Notes under the pieces: generated by a model | What the model was told of the DNA's origin: nothing | Database searches by the model: none | Seen by the model: the letters and a program-made list of their open reading frames with translations, nothing else | Translations under genes and position numbers: made by a program | Source: Peptococcaceae bacterium UBA6116 | GTDB taxonomy: Bacteria; Bacillota; Desulfitobacteriia; Desulfitobacteriales; Syntrophobotulaceae | Assembly: GCA_002423425.1 (NCBI GenBank) | Contig: DIWC01000010.1 | Span: forward strand, 1-29,541 | Length of the DNA stretch: 29,541 nucleotides | Direction: 5' to 3' | Part shown: positions 1 through 8,004 of the stretch, piece after piece | How positions within the stretch are numbered: position 1 is the first letter of the stretch | How the letters are laid out: each line of letters opens with the position of its first letter

Positions 1-33
1 AGGTCGTCGGTTCAAATCCGGCCCCCGCAACCA
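1..33 (+). tRNA. tRNA-fMet (initiator), 3' part only
   Basis: The window opens inside a tRNA. The visible part is the variable loop, a T stem-loop (stem GTCGG/CCGGC around the loop TTCAAAT), the 3' acceptor strand CCCCGCA, discriminator A and an encoded CCA ending at 33. The stretch from the T loop onward matches the 3' end of bacterial initiator tRNAs as I remember them (CCCCCGCAACCA). In these, base 72 is A and does not pair with C1. The 5' two-thirds, including the anticodon, lies outside the window, so the identity is an inference from the 3' end. Confidence 0.8.
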
Positions 34-41
34 AAAAAACC

Positions 42-70
42 AGGAATCATCAGTATCTGATGGTTCTTTT
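42..70 (+). terminator. Intrinsic terminator of the tRNA-fMet transcript
   Basis: The arms AGGAATCATCAG and CTGATGGTTCTT pair over about 12 bp with G-T wobbles and a 3-nt TAT loop, and a T-rich run follows. The hairpin lies 8 bp after the CCA end, where a tRNA terminator is expected. Confidence 0.6.
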
Positions 71-90
71 ATTTATCTTGACACCTTATT

Positions 91-567
91 TTAAGAATCT
101 GACACCTTTTTTGACACCATATTTTTACCCCTTTTTGACACCACTTTGTCTAAAACATTTGCTATTTTTTTATCTGGTACACCACGTTTTAGCAGAGCTG
201 TAGCATTATAAGGTCTCAATGGATGCAGAGTTGTTTTTGGCAGGTTATTATTCCATAGCAAATCCTTTAATCTTTTCGATAGGGCATCTCCATTCATGAC
301 TTGTCCGTCTTCTCCGGGATAGACATAACCAAAGCCACGATGCTTTTTTAAAGCATCGAGTACATAATCAGGAAGCATGAATGATCTCGTACTTCCTTCT
401 GTTTTGGGTTCTTTAACTATTGTTTTACCAGGGATCCTGACAGCATTTCTTTTGATATCTATTCTCCCGGTTTCAAAATCAATATCCTCCCATCTAAGGC
501 CGCATATTTCCCCGCGCCTTAATCCAGCTAATGCCGACAGAACAATAAGTATTTCTTGCGAATGAGC
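91..567 (-). pseudogene. Tyrosine recombinase (phage/ICE integrase) remnant
   Basis: On the minus strand an open frame (stop at 568-570) encodes the catalytic half of a tyrosine integrase. It has the segment ALAGLRRGEICGLRWEDID with the first catalytic Arg, a PKTEGSTRSF segment, then HPLRPYNATALLKRGVP, which corresponds to the HxLRH box (the last His is Pro here). The frame then runs through VLDK directly into a Val-Ser-Lys-rich tail and stops. The LGH box and the catalytic Tyr are missing, so an internal deletion near the C-terminus is likely. The N-terminal arm-binding and core-binding domains are also absent. The gene points at the 3' end of the tRNA gene, the usual geometry of an integrase next to its attachment site. 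It should be inactive. Confidence 0.8.
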
Positions 568-644
568 TTAATATGATGCCCGATTCTCTAGGTGATTTCT
601 ATGAGATTAATAGATCAAAGGAAAACTAGATTGTATTATTCTTC

Positions 645-673
645 TTGAAATTAGCTTAAGCTTGCAGTATAGT
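645..673 (+). promoter_or_regulatory. Sigma-A-type promoter of the hyd operon
   Basis: TTGAAA (645-650) and TATAGT (668-673) are separated by exactly 17 bp. This is the best promoter match upstream of the hydrogenase maturation genes and predicts a leader of roughly 210 nt before the first start codon at 893. The rest of the 305-bp stretch between the integrase remnant and that start codon is covered by the leader hairpin entry. Confidence 0.6.
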
Positions 674-803
674 ATAAAAGACGATAACCTGTAAGATTTT
701 TTTCTTTCAGGGAGACGTTTTTTTGACAAAGTAATTGTACTGATTCATGAGGGTTCGTCCCGAGTGTGAAGGCAAGAGAATATTAATAGTTATTTGGAAG
801 TTT

Positions 804-870
804 ACTCACGTGAGTGGGTTCATTTTTGTTTACTATATTATCCTTGTGCCTTTCGGTGCAGGGATTTTTT
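804..870 (+). promoter_or_regulatory. hyd leader: 12-bp palindrome and intrinsic-terminator hairpin
   Basis: Two elements lie between the promoter and the first gene. ACTCACGTGAGT at 804-815 is a perfect 12-bp palindrome. At 840-865 the arms ATCCTTGTGCC and GGTGCAGGGAT pair over 11 bp with wobbles around a TTTC loop, followed by six Ts (865-870), the form of an intrinsic terminator. No plus-strand gene lies upstream to be terminated, so it more likely acts as an attenuator for the hyd operon. The ribosome site just after it lies inside the self-complementary CTCCGGAG (876-883). I do not recognise a known riboswitch class. Confidence 0.5.
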
Positions 871-892
871 ATTATCTCCGGAGGTGGATTTT

Positions 893-1168
893 ATGGAAAC
901 AAGGATTGCTGCTGTTAGTATTATCGTTGAAAATCCAGACTCAGTTGAAAAGCTGAACAACATTCTTCATGACTATGGCAAATATATCATCGGGCGTATG
1001 GGAATACCTTATCATAAACGCAATATCGCAATTATCAGCATAGTAATGGATGCTCCCAATGATGTGATTAGTGCATTATCAGGGAAACTCGGTATGCTTC
1101 CAGACGTAACTGCCAAAACCGTTTATTCGAAACTTTTTCCTTTGGACGAAACGAAAGGAATGAGTTAA
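893..1168 (+). CDS. TM1266-like iron-only hydrogenase system regulator
   Basis: A protein of 91 residues beginning METRIAAVSIIVENPDSVEK. It is an ACT-like ferredoxin-fold domain of the small family found beside hydE/F/G (TM1266-type, sometimes called iron-only hydrogenase system regulator). Family features seen are the opening beta strand, the segment LHDYGKYIIGRMGIPY and the second strand NIAIISIVMDAP. The ATG at 893 was chosen because GGAGG lies 7 bp upstream at 880-884; an upstream ATG at 794 in the same frame has no ribosome site and would add unrelated sequence. The stop codon overlaps the hydE start (TAATG), implying translational coupling. It probably senses a ligand or controls the maturation genes; the molecular role is not established by the sequence. 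Confidence 0.8.
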   Translation: METRIAAVSIIVENPDSVEKLNNILHDYGKYIIGRMGIPYHKRNIAIISIVMDAPNDVISALSGKLGMLPDVTAKTVYSKLFPLDETKGMS

Positions 1169-2211
1169 TGCGCAGCCTTGTAGACAAATTGCATAGCGAA
1201 AAGGTATTGAGCAAAGAAGAGCTTGTAACGCTCTTAAGCTGCTTTGAAAAAGAGGATGCCCGATATCTGTTTTCAAAATCGAGAGCTGTGGCAGATGCGT
1301 TTTTTGACAAAAAAATCTTCGTACGCGGTTTAATCGAATTTACAAATTTCTGCAAAAATGATTGTTATTATTGTGGAATTAGAAAAAGCAACCTTAACGC
1401 CGAGCGCTACCGGCTCGAAAAAGACGACATTTTATCGTGTTGTGAACACGGATATGAACTTGGCTTTCGCACTTTTGTTTTGCAAGGCGGAGAGGATTTA
1501 TGGTATTCGGATGATAAGGTGATTGACATAGTTTCTTCAATAAGAAATGCTTACCCGGATTGTGCAATCACTCTTTCCATCGGCGAGAAAACCTATGAGC
1601 AGTATCTGAAGTTTTATAACGCAGGCGCGAATCGCTATCTTCTGCGTCACGAAACTGCAAATACAGAGCATTACTCAAAGATACACCCGCTGGGATTAAG
1701 TGCTGAAAATAGGCAGAATTGTCTATTTGATTTAAAAAAAATAGGGTATCAAATAGGTACTGGTTTTATGGTTGGCTCACCTTACCAGACCGTCGGAAAT
1801 CTTGCCGAAGATTTATTATTCATTAAAGAGCTTGATCCTCAAATGGTTGGAATTGGCCCATTCATTCCGCATAAGGACACTCCTTTTGCCAAATTTCCTT
1901 CGGGAAAATTAGAATTAACACTTATTTTGATTGGGATATTGCGATTAATGTTGCCGAATGCCTTGATTCCGTCAACAACGGCACTTGGCACTATTCATCC
2001 AAAAGGGCGGGAAATGGGAATATTAGCAGGCTCGAATGTGGTTATGCCAAACCTCTCTCCCATAGGAGTAAGGAAAAAATATACACTCTACGATAATAAA
2101 ATCTGCACCGGCGAGGAAGCAGCAGAATGCCGCTTTTGCCTGCAAAATCGCATGAAGAAAATTGGCTGCGAGATAGTTGTTGATCGTGGTGATTTTCGGC
2201 CTATGAAATAA
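1168..2211 (+). CDS. hydE: [FeFe]-hydrogenase maturase HydE (radical SAM)
   Basis: A radical SAM enzyme of 347 residues, the usual HydE length. The cluster motif CKNDCYYC places the three Cys ligands at residues 62, 66 and 69. YELGFRTFVLQGGED and the later VGIGPFIPHKDTPF segments are characteristic of HydE and its BioB/PylB-like barrel. HydE acts with HydG and HydF in the cytoplasm to build the diiron subsite of the H-cluster, and is thought to work on the HydG-derived iron-cysteine synthon to supply part of the dithiolate bridge chemistry. The start overlaps the preceding stop by one base, and hydF follows 40 bp later. Assignment is supported both by motifs and by the neighbouring hydF and hydG. 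Confidence 0.95.
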   Translation: MRSLVDKLHSEKVLSKEELVTLLSCFEKEDARYLFSKSRAVADAFFDKKIFVRGLIEFTNFCKNDCYYCGIRKSNLNAERYRLEKDDILSCCEHGYELGFRTFVLQGGEDLWYSDDKVIDIVSSIRNAYPDCAITLSIGEKTYEQYLKFYNAGANRYLLRHETANTEHYSKIHPLGLSAENRQNCLFDLKKIGYQIGTGFMVGSPYQTVGNLAEDLLFIKELDPQMVGIGPFIPHKDTPFAKFPSGKLELTLILIGILRLMLPNALIPSTTALGTIHPKGREMGILAGSNVVMPNLSPIGVRKKYTLYDNKICTGEEAAECRFCLQNRMKKIGCEIVVDRGDFRPMK

Positions 2212-2251
2212 GAATTAACATAACGATCTTAACGTAGAAAGGAATAAAAAT

Positions 2252-3448
2252 ATGAGTTTGAATGATACACCGAGAGCCAACCGCTTGCATATAGGCATCT
2301 TTGGAAAACGAAACAGTGGGAAATCATCGCTGATTAACGCTATTACAGGACATAATACGGCACTGGTATCTGAATTTGCCGGTACAACGGCAGATCCCGT
2401 ATATAAATCTATGGAAATTTACCCCATCGGACCCTGTGTTTTGATTGACACGGCAGGCTTTGACGACGAGGGCACAATCGGCGAATTGAGGGTTGAAAAA
2501 ACAAAAGAAGCTGCACAAAAAACAGATATTGCATTAATCGTATTTGGTGAAGATGCTGTGATTGACAGAGAAATAGAATGGATTAACGAATTTAAAAAGA
2601 AAAACATTCCAACGATTGCAGTGCTGAACAAATCGGATTTGATCAGTAATACTAAAGCAGTTAGTAATTATATAAAAAATAGTATCGGAATTAAGCCAAT
2701 TGTTGTCAGTGCAAAAAACAAAAACGGCATTGAGCAGATTCGAACAGCCATTATGCGCCATTTGCCGGAGGATTACGACGCCAAAACGATTACGGGCGGA
2801 ATTGTTGAGGACGGAGATATTGTACTGCTAGTTATGCCTCAGGATATTCAGGCTCCGAAAGGGCGTCTGATTCTTCCCCAGGTGCAAACGCTCAGAGAGC
2901 TGTTGGACAAAAAATGCATGGTTTTTAGTGCCACAACCGATAAGCTGGAAGAGGCACTTAAAGCATTGGCCAAGCCCCCTGCAGTGATAATCACCGACTC
3001 CCAAGTTTTTAAAACAGTTTACGAAAAAAAGCCAAAGGAAAGCAAGCTCACTTCATTTTCTGTCCTGTTTGCCGGCTATAAGGGCGATTTGGATTATTAT
3101 ACAAAAAGTGTTGCAGCCATTGATAATTTAACTGAAAACTCAAGAGTCCTTATCGCGGAGGCCTGCACTCACGCGCCGCTTGCCGAAGATATCGGGAGAG
3201 AAAAAATTCCCAGGCTTCTTCGCCAAAAGGTTGGCGAGAAGCTCACTATTGATATAGTCAGTGGAAATGACTTTCCTGATGACTTATCACCATATAATTT
3301 TATAATACAGTGCGGAGCGTGTATGTTCAATCGAAAATACGTTCTTTCACGCATTGAAAAGGCTTCTGAGCAAAATGTCCCGATGTCTAATTACGGAGTT
3401 GTAATTGCTTATCTATCAGGGATACTTGACAAGATTAGTTTAAATTGA
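2252..3448 (+). CDS. hydF: [FeFe]-hydrogenase maturation GTPase HydF
   Basis: A protein of 398 residues with an N-terminal Era/TrmE-type GTPase domain: P-loop GKRNSGKSS near residue 18, G3 DTAGF, and G4 NKSD. A linker and dimerisation region follow, then a C-terminal FeS domain with Cys305, His307, Cys354 and Cys357 (CTH and CGAC), matching the HydF [4Fe-4S] ligand set. HydF is the scaffold that receives the diiron precursor made by HydE and HydG and delivers it to apo-hydrogenase; its GTPase activity drives partner exchange. AAAGGA lies 9 bp before the ATG. The gene sits between hydE and hydG in the same operon, and all expected motifs are intact. Confidence 0.95.
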   Translation: MSLNDTPRANRLHIGIFGKRNSGKSSLINAITGHNTALVSEFAGTTADPVYKSMEIYPIGPCVLIDTAGFDDEGTIGELRVEKTKEAAQKTDIALIVFGEDAVIDREIEWINEFKKKNIPTIAVLNKSDLISNTKAVSNYIKNSIGIKPIVVSAKNKNGIEQIRTAIMRHLPEDYDAKTITGGIVEDGDIVLLVMPQDIQAPKGRLILPQVQTLRELLDKKCMVFSATTDKLEEALKALAKPPAVIITDSQVFKTVYEKKPKESKLTSFSVLFAGYKGDLDYYTKSVAAIDNLTENSRVLIAEACTHAPLAEDIGREKIPRLLRQKVGEKLTIDIVSGNDFPDDLSPYNFIIQCGACMFNRKYVLSRIEKASEQNVPMSNYGVVIAYLSGILDKISLN

Positions 3449-3472
3449 AATTATTTTAAAGGGGGTAAAAGT

Positions 3473-4900
3473 ATGTATAATGCAAAATCTATGGACTCAA
3501 ATGAATTTATTGATGATGGAGAGATCTTAGTATCAATTGACGAGGCAAAAAAACACGCTGGAAATAAGACTGAAATTGACAGAATTTTAACCAAGGCGAG
3601 AGAGTATAAGGGCCTTTCTCACAGGGAAGCAGCTGTGTTGCTTGAGGTTGACGATGATGAAACTCTTGAAAAAATGTATAAGCTTGCAAAAGAGGTCAAG
3701 GGAAAAATTTATGGCAAGAGAATCGTTCTGTTTGCACCTTTGTATTTATCAAGCTATTGCGTAAATAACTGCAAATACTGCGGTTATAGATGTGCAAACA
3801 AAATCGGCAGACACCAACTTACACAGGATGAATTACGAGAGGAAATTAGGGAGTTGGAGGCTATGGGGCACAAAAGGCTTCTTCTCGAGGCAGGTGAAGA
3901 CGATGAAAAATGTCCGATTGAATATATCTTGGAATGTATTAAGACGATTTATGATGAAAAATTTGAAAATGGTGCAATTCGCAGAGTGAATGTGGATATT
4001 GCCGCAACGACTGCAGAAAATTATAAAAAGCTAAAGGATGCTAAAATTGGCACATATATCTTATTCCAGGAAACCTACCACAAACCCACCTATCTTAAAA
4101 TGCACAATGGACCGAAGCAAAACTACGAGTGGCATACCGAAGCCATGGACAGAGCAATGCAGGGCGGCGGAATCGACGATGTCGGTATCGGACCACTGTT
4201 TGGGTTGTATGATTATCACTACGAAACAGTTGCACTTTTAATGCACGCCGAGCATTTAGAAGCTGCTGTCGGGGTCGGTCCGCATACAATTTCGTTCCCA
4301 AGACTATTGCCGGCTGAAGGTGTTGACTATAACGATTTTCCTTATTTGGTAAAAGACAGAGATCTCAAAAAGATAGTAGCAATCATACGTCTGGCAGTTC
4401 CATACACAGGGATGATTCTTTCAACGAGAGAGAGTGTTGATTTCCGCAAGGAGCTTTTGGAAATTGGTATTTCGCAGATGAGCGCGGGATCTTGCGTAGG
4501 AGTTGGGGGATACGCCAAAAGAGAGACCGTAGATGAAAACGGAATTGAGGAAAAGCCGCAATTTAATCTTGCAGACCATAGAAAACCTATTGACGTAATC
4601 AAAGGGCTTGTAAAAAACGGCTATGTTCCAAGCTATTGCACGGCCTGTTACCGTGAAGGAAGAACCGGAGACCGTTTTATGCCGTTAGCTAAATCGGGAC
4701 AAATAGGAAATTGCTGCCTGCCCAATGCCTTGCTGACATTTGAGGAGTACCTGAAAGACTATGCTGATGACGAATTAAACGAATTAGGACAGAAAATGAT
4801 TGATAATGAAATTCGAAACGTTCCCAATGAAAAACAAAGGGAAAAAGCTTTAGGCTATCTCAAACGCATTCGTGATGGGGAAAGAGATTTGAGATTTTAA
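3473..4900 (+). CDS. hydG: [FeFe]-hydrogenase maturase HydG (tyrosine lyase)
   Basis: A protein of 475 residues, typical for HydG. The radical SAM motif CVNNCKYC gives Cys96, Cys100 and Cys103. The C-terminal auxiliary cluster motif CX2CX22C is present as Cys389, Cys392 and Cys415 (CTACYREGRTGDRF...NCC). HydG cleaves tyrosine to p-cresol, CO and cyanide and makes the Fe(CO)2(CN) cysteine synthon for the H-cluster. A GGGGG-type ribosome site precedes the ATG at 3473; Met7 is a possible alternative start. It is the last gene of the hyd operon, 24 bp after hydF. The next gene starts about 90 bp later and may be transcribed separately. Confidence 0.96.
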   Translation: MYNAKSMDSNEFIDDGEILVSIDEAKKHAGNKTEIDRILTKAREYKGLSHREAAVLLEVDDDETLEKMYKLAKEVKGKIYGKRIVLFAPLYLSSYCVNNCKYCGYRCANKIGRHQLTQDELREEIRELEAMGHKRLLLEAGEDDEKCPIEYILECIKTIYDEKFENGAIRRVNVDIAATTAENYKKLKDAKIGTYILFQETYHKPTYLKMHNGPKQNYEWHTEAMDRAMQGGGIDDVGIGPLFGLYDYHYETVALLMHAEHLEAAVGVGPHTISFPRLLPAEGVDYNDFPYLVKDRDLKKIVAIIRLAVPYTGMILSTRESVDFRKELLEIGISQMSAGSCVGVGGYAKRETVDENGIEEKPQFNLADHRKPIDVIKGLVKNGYVPSYCTACYREGRTGDRFMPLAKSGQIGNCCLPNALLTFEEYLKDYADDELNELGQKMIDNEIRNVPNEKQREKALGYLKRIRDGERDLRF

Positions 4901-4989
4901 ATTCTCATCAAATTTTAATCTTCAGTTAAGTACAGTCTAATAAAGATCATATAGAATAAACCCATAATAAAGAATGGAGTTGACAATAT

Positions 4990-5562
4990 ATGAGTGTTAG
5001 TTTGGAACAAATCGATGAGATGAGGAAGAGAACCAATTGCAGTTATCAGGAGGCCAAGGAACTTCTGGAAAAGAATAATGGAGATCTGGTGGAAGCTATT
5101 ATTGAGTTTGAAAGCAAACACGGTTACCAATCCCAAGAAAGGCACAGACATAAAAACAAAGCCAAAGGGGAATCGACTCATGGAAGAAAGCTGAGAGGTT
5201 TACTGCATAAGGGTTTTGTTACCAAGTTGATCATCGAGAAGGATGAAAACACAGTTCTTAATCTACCGGTTATTATACTTATTATTGCTGTTCTTATCAC
5301 TATGCCCGCATTCTGGATTTATCCTGTTGCTTTCATCGTCCTCTATTTCATGGGTTTCAAAATCAGAATCAGGAAAGAAGAAGGAGCAGAGGTCGATGTT
5401 AATGAAATCGTCGATGAATTTGGCAGTAAAGTAAAAACGGCAGCTGATAAGATACGCCGGGAAAGGCCAACAGACAAAGGCCAAAACAATAACCAGAGCG
5501 AAGTTAATAACAAGGACGAAGTAAAAAAAGAAGATGGTTATAACGAAATCACCGTGGAATAA
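4990..5562 (+). CDS. UBA-like / DUF4342 membrane protein
   Basis: A protein of 190 residues. The N-terminus (about 3-45, SLEQIDEMRKRTNCSYQEAK...) is a UBA/TS-N-like three-helix domain of the kind seen in elongation factor Ts. A DUF4342-type region follows: basic linker, then a strand KLIIEKDENTVLNLPV leading into one long hydrophobic segment (about 92-122, VIILIIAVLITMPAFW then YPVAFIVLYFMG) that could be a membrane hairpin. The C-terminal 50 residues are highly charged and Asn/Lys-rich, probably disordered. GGAG precedes the ATG. Function is unknown; in related genomes such genes often lie beside two-component systems, as here (response regulator 95 bp downstream). A link to envelope stress is only a guess. 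Confidence 0.75.
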   Translation: MSVSLEQIDEMRKRTNCSYQEAKELLEKNNGDLVEAIIEFESKHGYQSQERHRHKNKAKGESTHGRKLRGLLHKGFVTKLIIEKDENTVLNLPVIILIIAVLITMPAFWIYPVAFIVLYFMGFKIRIRKEEGAEVDVNEIVDEFGSKVKTAADKIRRERPTDKGQNNNQSEVNNKDEVKKEDGYNEITVE

Positions 5563-5656
5563 TGGGGAGGAAATGGACCTGTGTTGTTAGCAGGTTCATT
5601 TACATTTATAATGAAGTCGGAATTTGTCCTTAACGGGTTTCAGGGCGGAGGTCGGC

Positions 5657-6310
5657 ATGAAAACAAGAATTTTAGTGATAGAAGATGAAGTCAAAATAGC
5701 AAGGTTTTTAGAGCTGGAGCTTACGCATGAAGGCTATACGGTCGAACTTGCTCATGATGGCAGGAGCGGTTATGAAAAAGCTGTAGCAGGTAATGCTGAT
5801 TTAATAATCCTGGATCTTATGCTTCCTGGATTAAGTGGTATCGAAGTATGCAGGCGGGTAAGACGGGAGTCTGATGTTCCCATTATCATGCTTACGGCCA
5901 AAGATGATGTTTCCGACAAGGTGATGGGCCTTGACAGTGGTGCCGACGATTATATGACCAAGTCTTTTGCTATCGAGGAATTGTTGGCCAGGATCAGGGT
6001 TATCATCAAACGGAGAGGGAAAAAGGAAGAGAAAAGCAATACGATTGAGGCCGGCCAGCTTAACTTGTTTAAGGATGAATATAGAGTTACATTTGATAAT
6101 AAGGAAATATCCCTGTCTAAGAAGGAATTTGAGCTTTTGCAATATTTAATGGAGAATAGGGGAATTGTTTTAACCCGGGAAAAAATCCTTGACCATGTCT
6201 GGGGATATGATTACTATGGGGACAACAACGTTACAGATGTATATATCAAATATTTGCGCAACAAAATAGACCAAAAGTATGGTGTGCAGTATATGGATAC
6301 AAATCGTTAA
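5657..6310 (+). CDS. OmpR-family response regulator, C-terminal wing lost
   Basis: A protein of 217 residues: receiver domain (about 1-120; acidic pair E9/D10, phospho-acceptor Asp53 in LIILDLML, switch Lys in DDYMTKSFA with Ser in place of the usual Pro), then an OmpR/PhoB winged helix (about 130-210; KKEFELLQYLMENRG and the recognition helix NNVTDVYIKYLRNKID). The family normally ends with a wing hairpin resembling HTVRGVGY. Here YGVQY is followed by MDTNR and a stop, so the final beta hairpin is missing. The stop lies within a frame that runs on into a sensor kinase, suggesting a deletion joined the two genes. ATG 5657 was chosen because GGCGGAGG lies just upstream. DNA binding is probably impaired. 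Confidence 0.85.
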   Translation: MKTRILVIEDEVKIARFLELELTHEGYTVELAHDGRSGYEKAVAGNADLIILDLMLPGLSGIEVCRRVRRESDVPIIMLTAKDDVSDKVMGLDSGADDYMTKSFAIEELLARIRVIIKRRGKKEEKSNTIEAGQLNLFKDEYRVTFDNKEISLSKKEFELLQYLMENRGIVLTREKILDHVWGYDYYGDNNVTDVYIKYLRNKIDQKYGVQYMDTNR

Positions 6311-6363
6311 TTGGCTATGTTTGGACAGAGAAAAATTTTTATCTGGCAGTCAATAGAAGCTAT

Positions 6364-7359
6364 GTGATATCCGGGGCCCATGATAGACTGGTAATCTATT
6401 CGGATATAACATCAGAAATAGCGGAAGCAATTGATATTTCCAAAATAATACTCATTGTATTTGCCATAGTTCTATTTTTTTCGATGATATCCGTTATATT
6501 ATCAGGCAGGGGGATTTTTCAGCCAATCAGGGAAATGACGCAAACAGTGAAAGATGTATCTGAAAGAAACTTAAATTTGCGGCTGAATGTAAGCGGATCA
6601 AAAAATGAACTCAAAGAGCTTGCCCTTACTTTTAATGAGATGATGAACAGGATAGAAGATAATTACAACAGGCAAAAGCAATTCGTCTCTGATGCTTCCC
6701 ATGAACTAAGGACGCCCATAGCCGTAATTCAAGGTTATGTGGTAATGTTGGACCGCTGGGGGAAAAATGATGCGGAGATTTTGAAGGAATCAATTGCTGC
6801 TATTAAGAACGAAGCAGAAAACATGAATGAGCTTATTGACAAATTATTATTCATTGCCAGGCATGATAACAGTACTTTCTTGTTTGAAAAAGAAGAGTTT
6901 AGTCTTACCGAAATGCTGCTTGAGATTGTCAAAGAAACTCAGATTATTGACACGACGCATAAGATAAGCAGTAATATTAGCCAAGAAGTTTCTTTGTATG
7001 CCGATAAAAACAGGATGAAACAGGCTATCCGGATCTTGATTGACAACGCTATCAAATACACTCCTGAAGATGGGGAAATAACAGTCAGCTTAGGGAAGGA
7101 AAGCAATTACACGGCAATAAGTATTAAAGACACGGGTATAGGAATGACCAAGGAAGAACTCAAACACATTTTTGACAGGTTCTACAGATCCGACCAGTCC
7201 AGAACAAAGGAAAAGGGCGGTCATGGCTTAGGACTGGCCATTGCCAAAATAATTATTGCCGGACATAATGGGAAAATAAAAGTAAAAAGTAAAGTTGGCG
7301 AAGGATCGGAATTTATTATACTGCTTGATGAAGGGGATTATTATTTAACAAAACTGTAA
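6364..7359 (+). CDS. Sensor histidine kinase, N-terminally truncated
   Basis: It encodes one transmembrane segment (ISKIILIVFAIVLFFSMISVIL), a HAMP domain (IFQPIREMTQTVKDV...), a HisKA domain with phospho-acceptor His in SDASHELRTP, and an HATPase domain with N box DNAIKYTP, G1 DTGIGM and G2 GGHGLGLAIAK. A typical OmpR-partner kinase also has a first transmembrane helix and an extracellular domain of over 100 residues. These are absent. The frame is open upstream of the GTG at 6364 (reading GYKSLIGYVWTEKNFYLAV...) into the response regulator gene, showing that sensor-domain residues abut the truncated regulator. No good start codon or ribosome site is visible, so expression is doubtful. Catalytic motifs are intact. 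It may be a pseudogene. Confidence 0.75.
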   Translation: MISGAHDRLVIYSDITSEIAEAIDISKIILIVFAIVLFFSMISVILSGRGIFQPIREMTQTVKDVSERNLNLRLNVSGSKNELKELALTFNEMMNRIEDNYNRQKQFVSDASHELRTPIAVIQGYVVMLDRWGKNDAEILKESIAAIKNEAENMNELIDKLLFIARHDNSTFLFEKEEFSLTEMLLEIVKETQIIDTTHKISSNISQEVSLYADKNRMKQAIRILIDNAIKYTPEDGEITVSLGKESNYTAISIKDTGIGMTKEELKHIFDRFYRSDQSRTKEKGGHGLGLAIAKIIIAGHNGKIKVKSKVGEGSEFIILLDEGDYYLTKL

Positions 7360-7418
7360 CCAGGACTTTAAAGATTCTTAATATAAACCTGATAATATTA
7401 TTCTAGGAGGTGAAGAAA

Positions 7419-7934
7419 ATGCAGAAAGTTGTAAATTGGGTGCAAGGCGGCGATCAAATTGCCTTCATGAAGCTAAACCGTCTCTGTAAGTGTTCGTTTA
7501 CTGATTTGCTAATGGCGCTAATTACAAAATTAGGTGGTGCGGTCTGCGTAATTTCTTTATCTGTCATACTACTTTTGAGTAAAAACATTACTATGGTTAA
7601 GACCGGCGAAAGCTTAGCTATAAGTCTTGTAATAAGCCATCTTGTTGTACGGTTGGGGAAAAAATTTTTTCCTAGGCTGAGGCCTTATCTGGCTCTGGAG
7701 AATGTTTTTATCGGTCATAAAATCTACAGGGATTCCTCTTTCCCATCCGGACATTCTACTGCTGCTTTTTGTACTGCTACAGTGTTTTCTTCCGTGCTGC
7801 CTACATTGTCAATAGTATTTTTCCTTCTTGCTGCATTAGTTGCAGTATCGCGGGTTTATTTAGGAATGCATTACCCGTCGGATATTACGGTTGGTGCTGC
7901 TATAGGAATCATAGTAGCCCAATCAATTATTTGA
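7419..7934 (+). CDS. PAP2-family membrane phosphatase
   Basis: A protein of 171 residues with the three lipid-phosphatase signatures in order: KKFFPRLRP (KX6RP), FPSGHST (PSGH) and SRVYLGMHYPSD (SRX5HX3D), set among about five hydrophobic helices. Members dephosphorylate membrane lipid phosphates such as undecaprenyl pyrophosphate or phosphatidic acid on the outer face of the membrane. Motifs alone do not reveal the substrate. ATG 7419 was chosen because AGGAGG lies at 7405-7410; the in-frame GTG at 7410 overlaps that ribosome site. The gene follows the truncated kinase by about 60 bp. BcrC-like or PgpB-like roles are both possible. Confidence 0.9.
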   Translation: MQKVVNWVQGGDQIAFMKLNRLCKCSFTDLLMALITKLGGAVCVISLSVILLLSKNITMVKTGESLAISLVISHLVVRLGKKFFPRLRPYLALENVFIGHKIYRDSSFPSGHSTAAFCTATVFSSVLPTLSIVFFLLAALVAVSRVYLGMHYPSDITVGAAIGIIVAQSII

Positions 7935-8004
7935 TAATAAAAACGAGTTTCTCGTTTAAAGGGAGGTTAAGTATATAAAAGAAATTCTAGAGGAGAAATA
8001 CGTA

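Noticed and set aside
377..565. Plus-strand open frame of 62 codons beginning MNDLVLPSVLG
   Set aside because: It is antisense to the integrase remnant, whose minus-strand frame shows clear family motifs; no ribosome site supports the plus frame.
680..892. Molybdenum-cofactor or other known riboswitch in the hyd leader
   Set aside because: The leader does not match any consensus I can recall; only the terminator hairpin and palindrome are supported.
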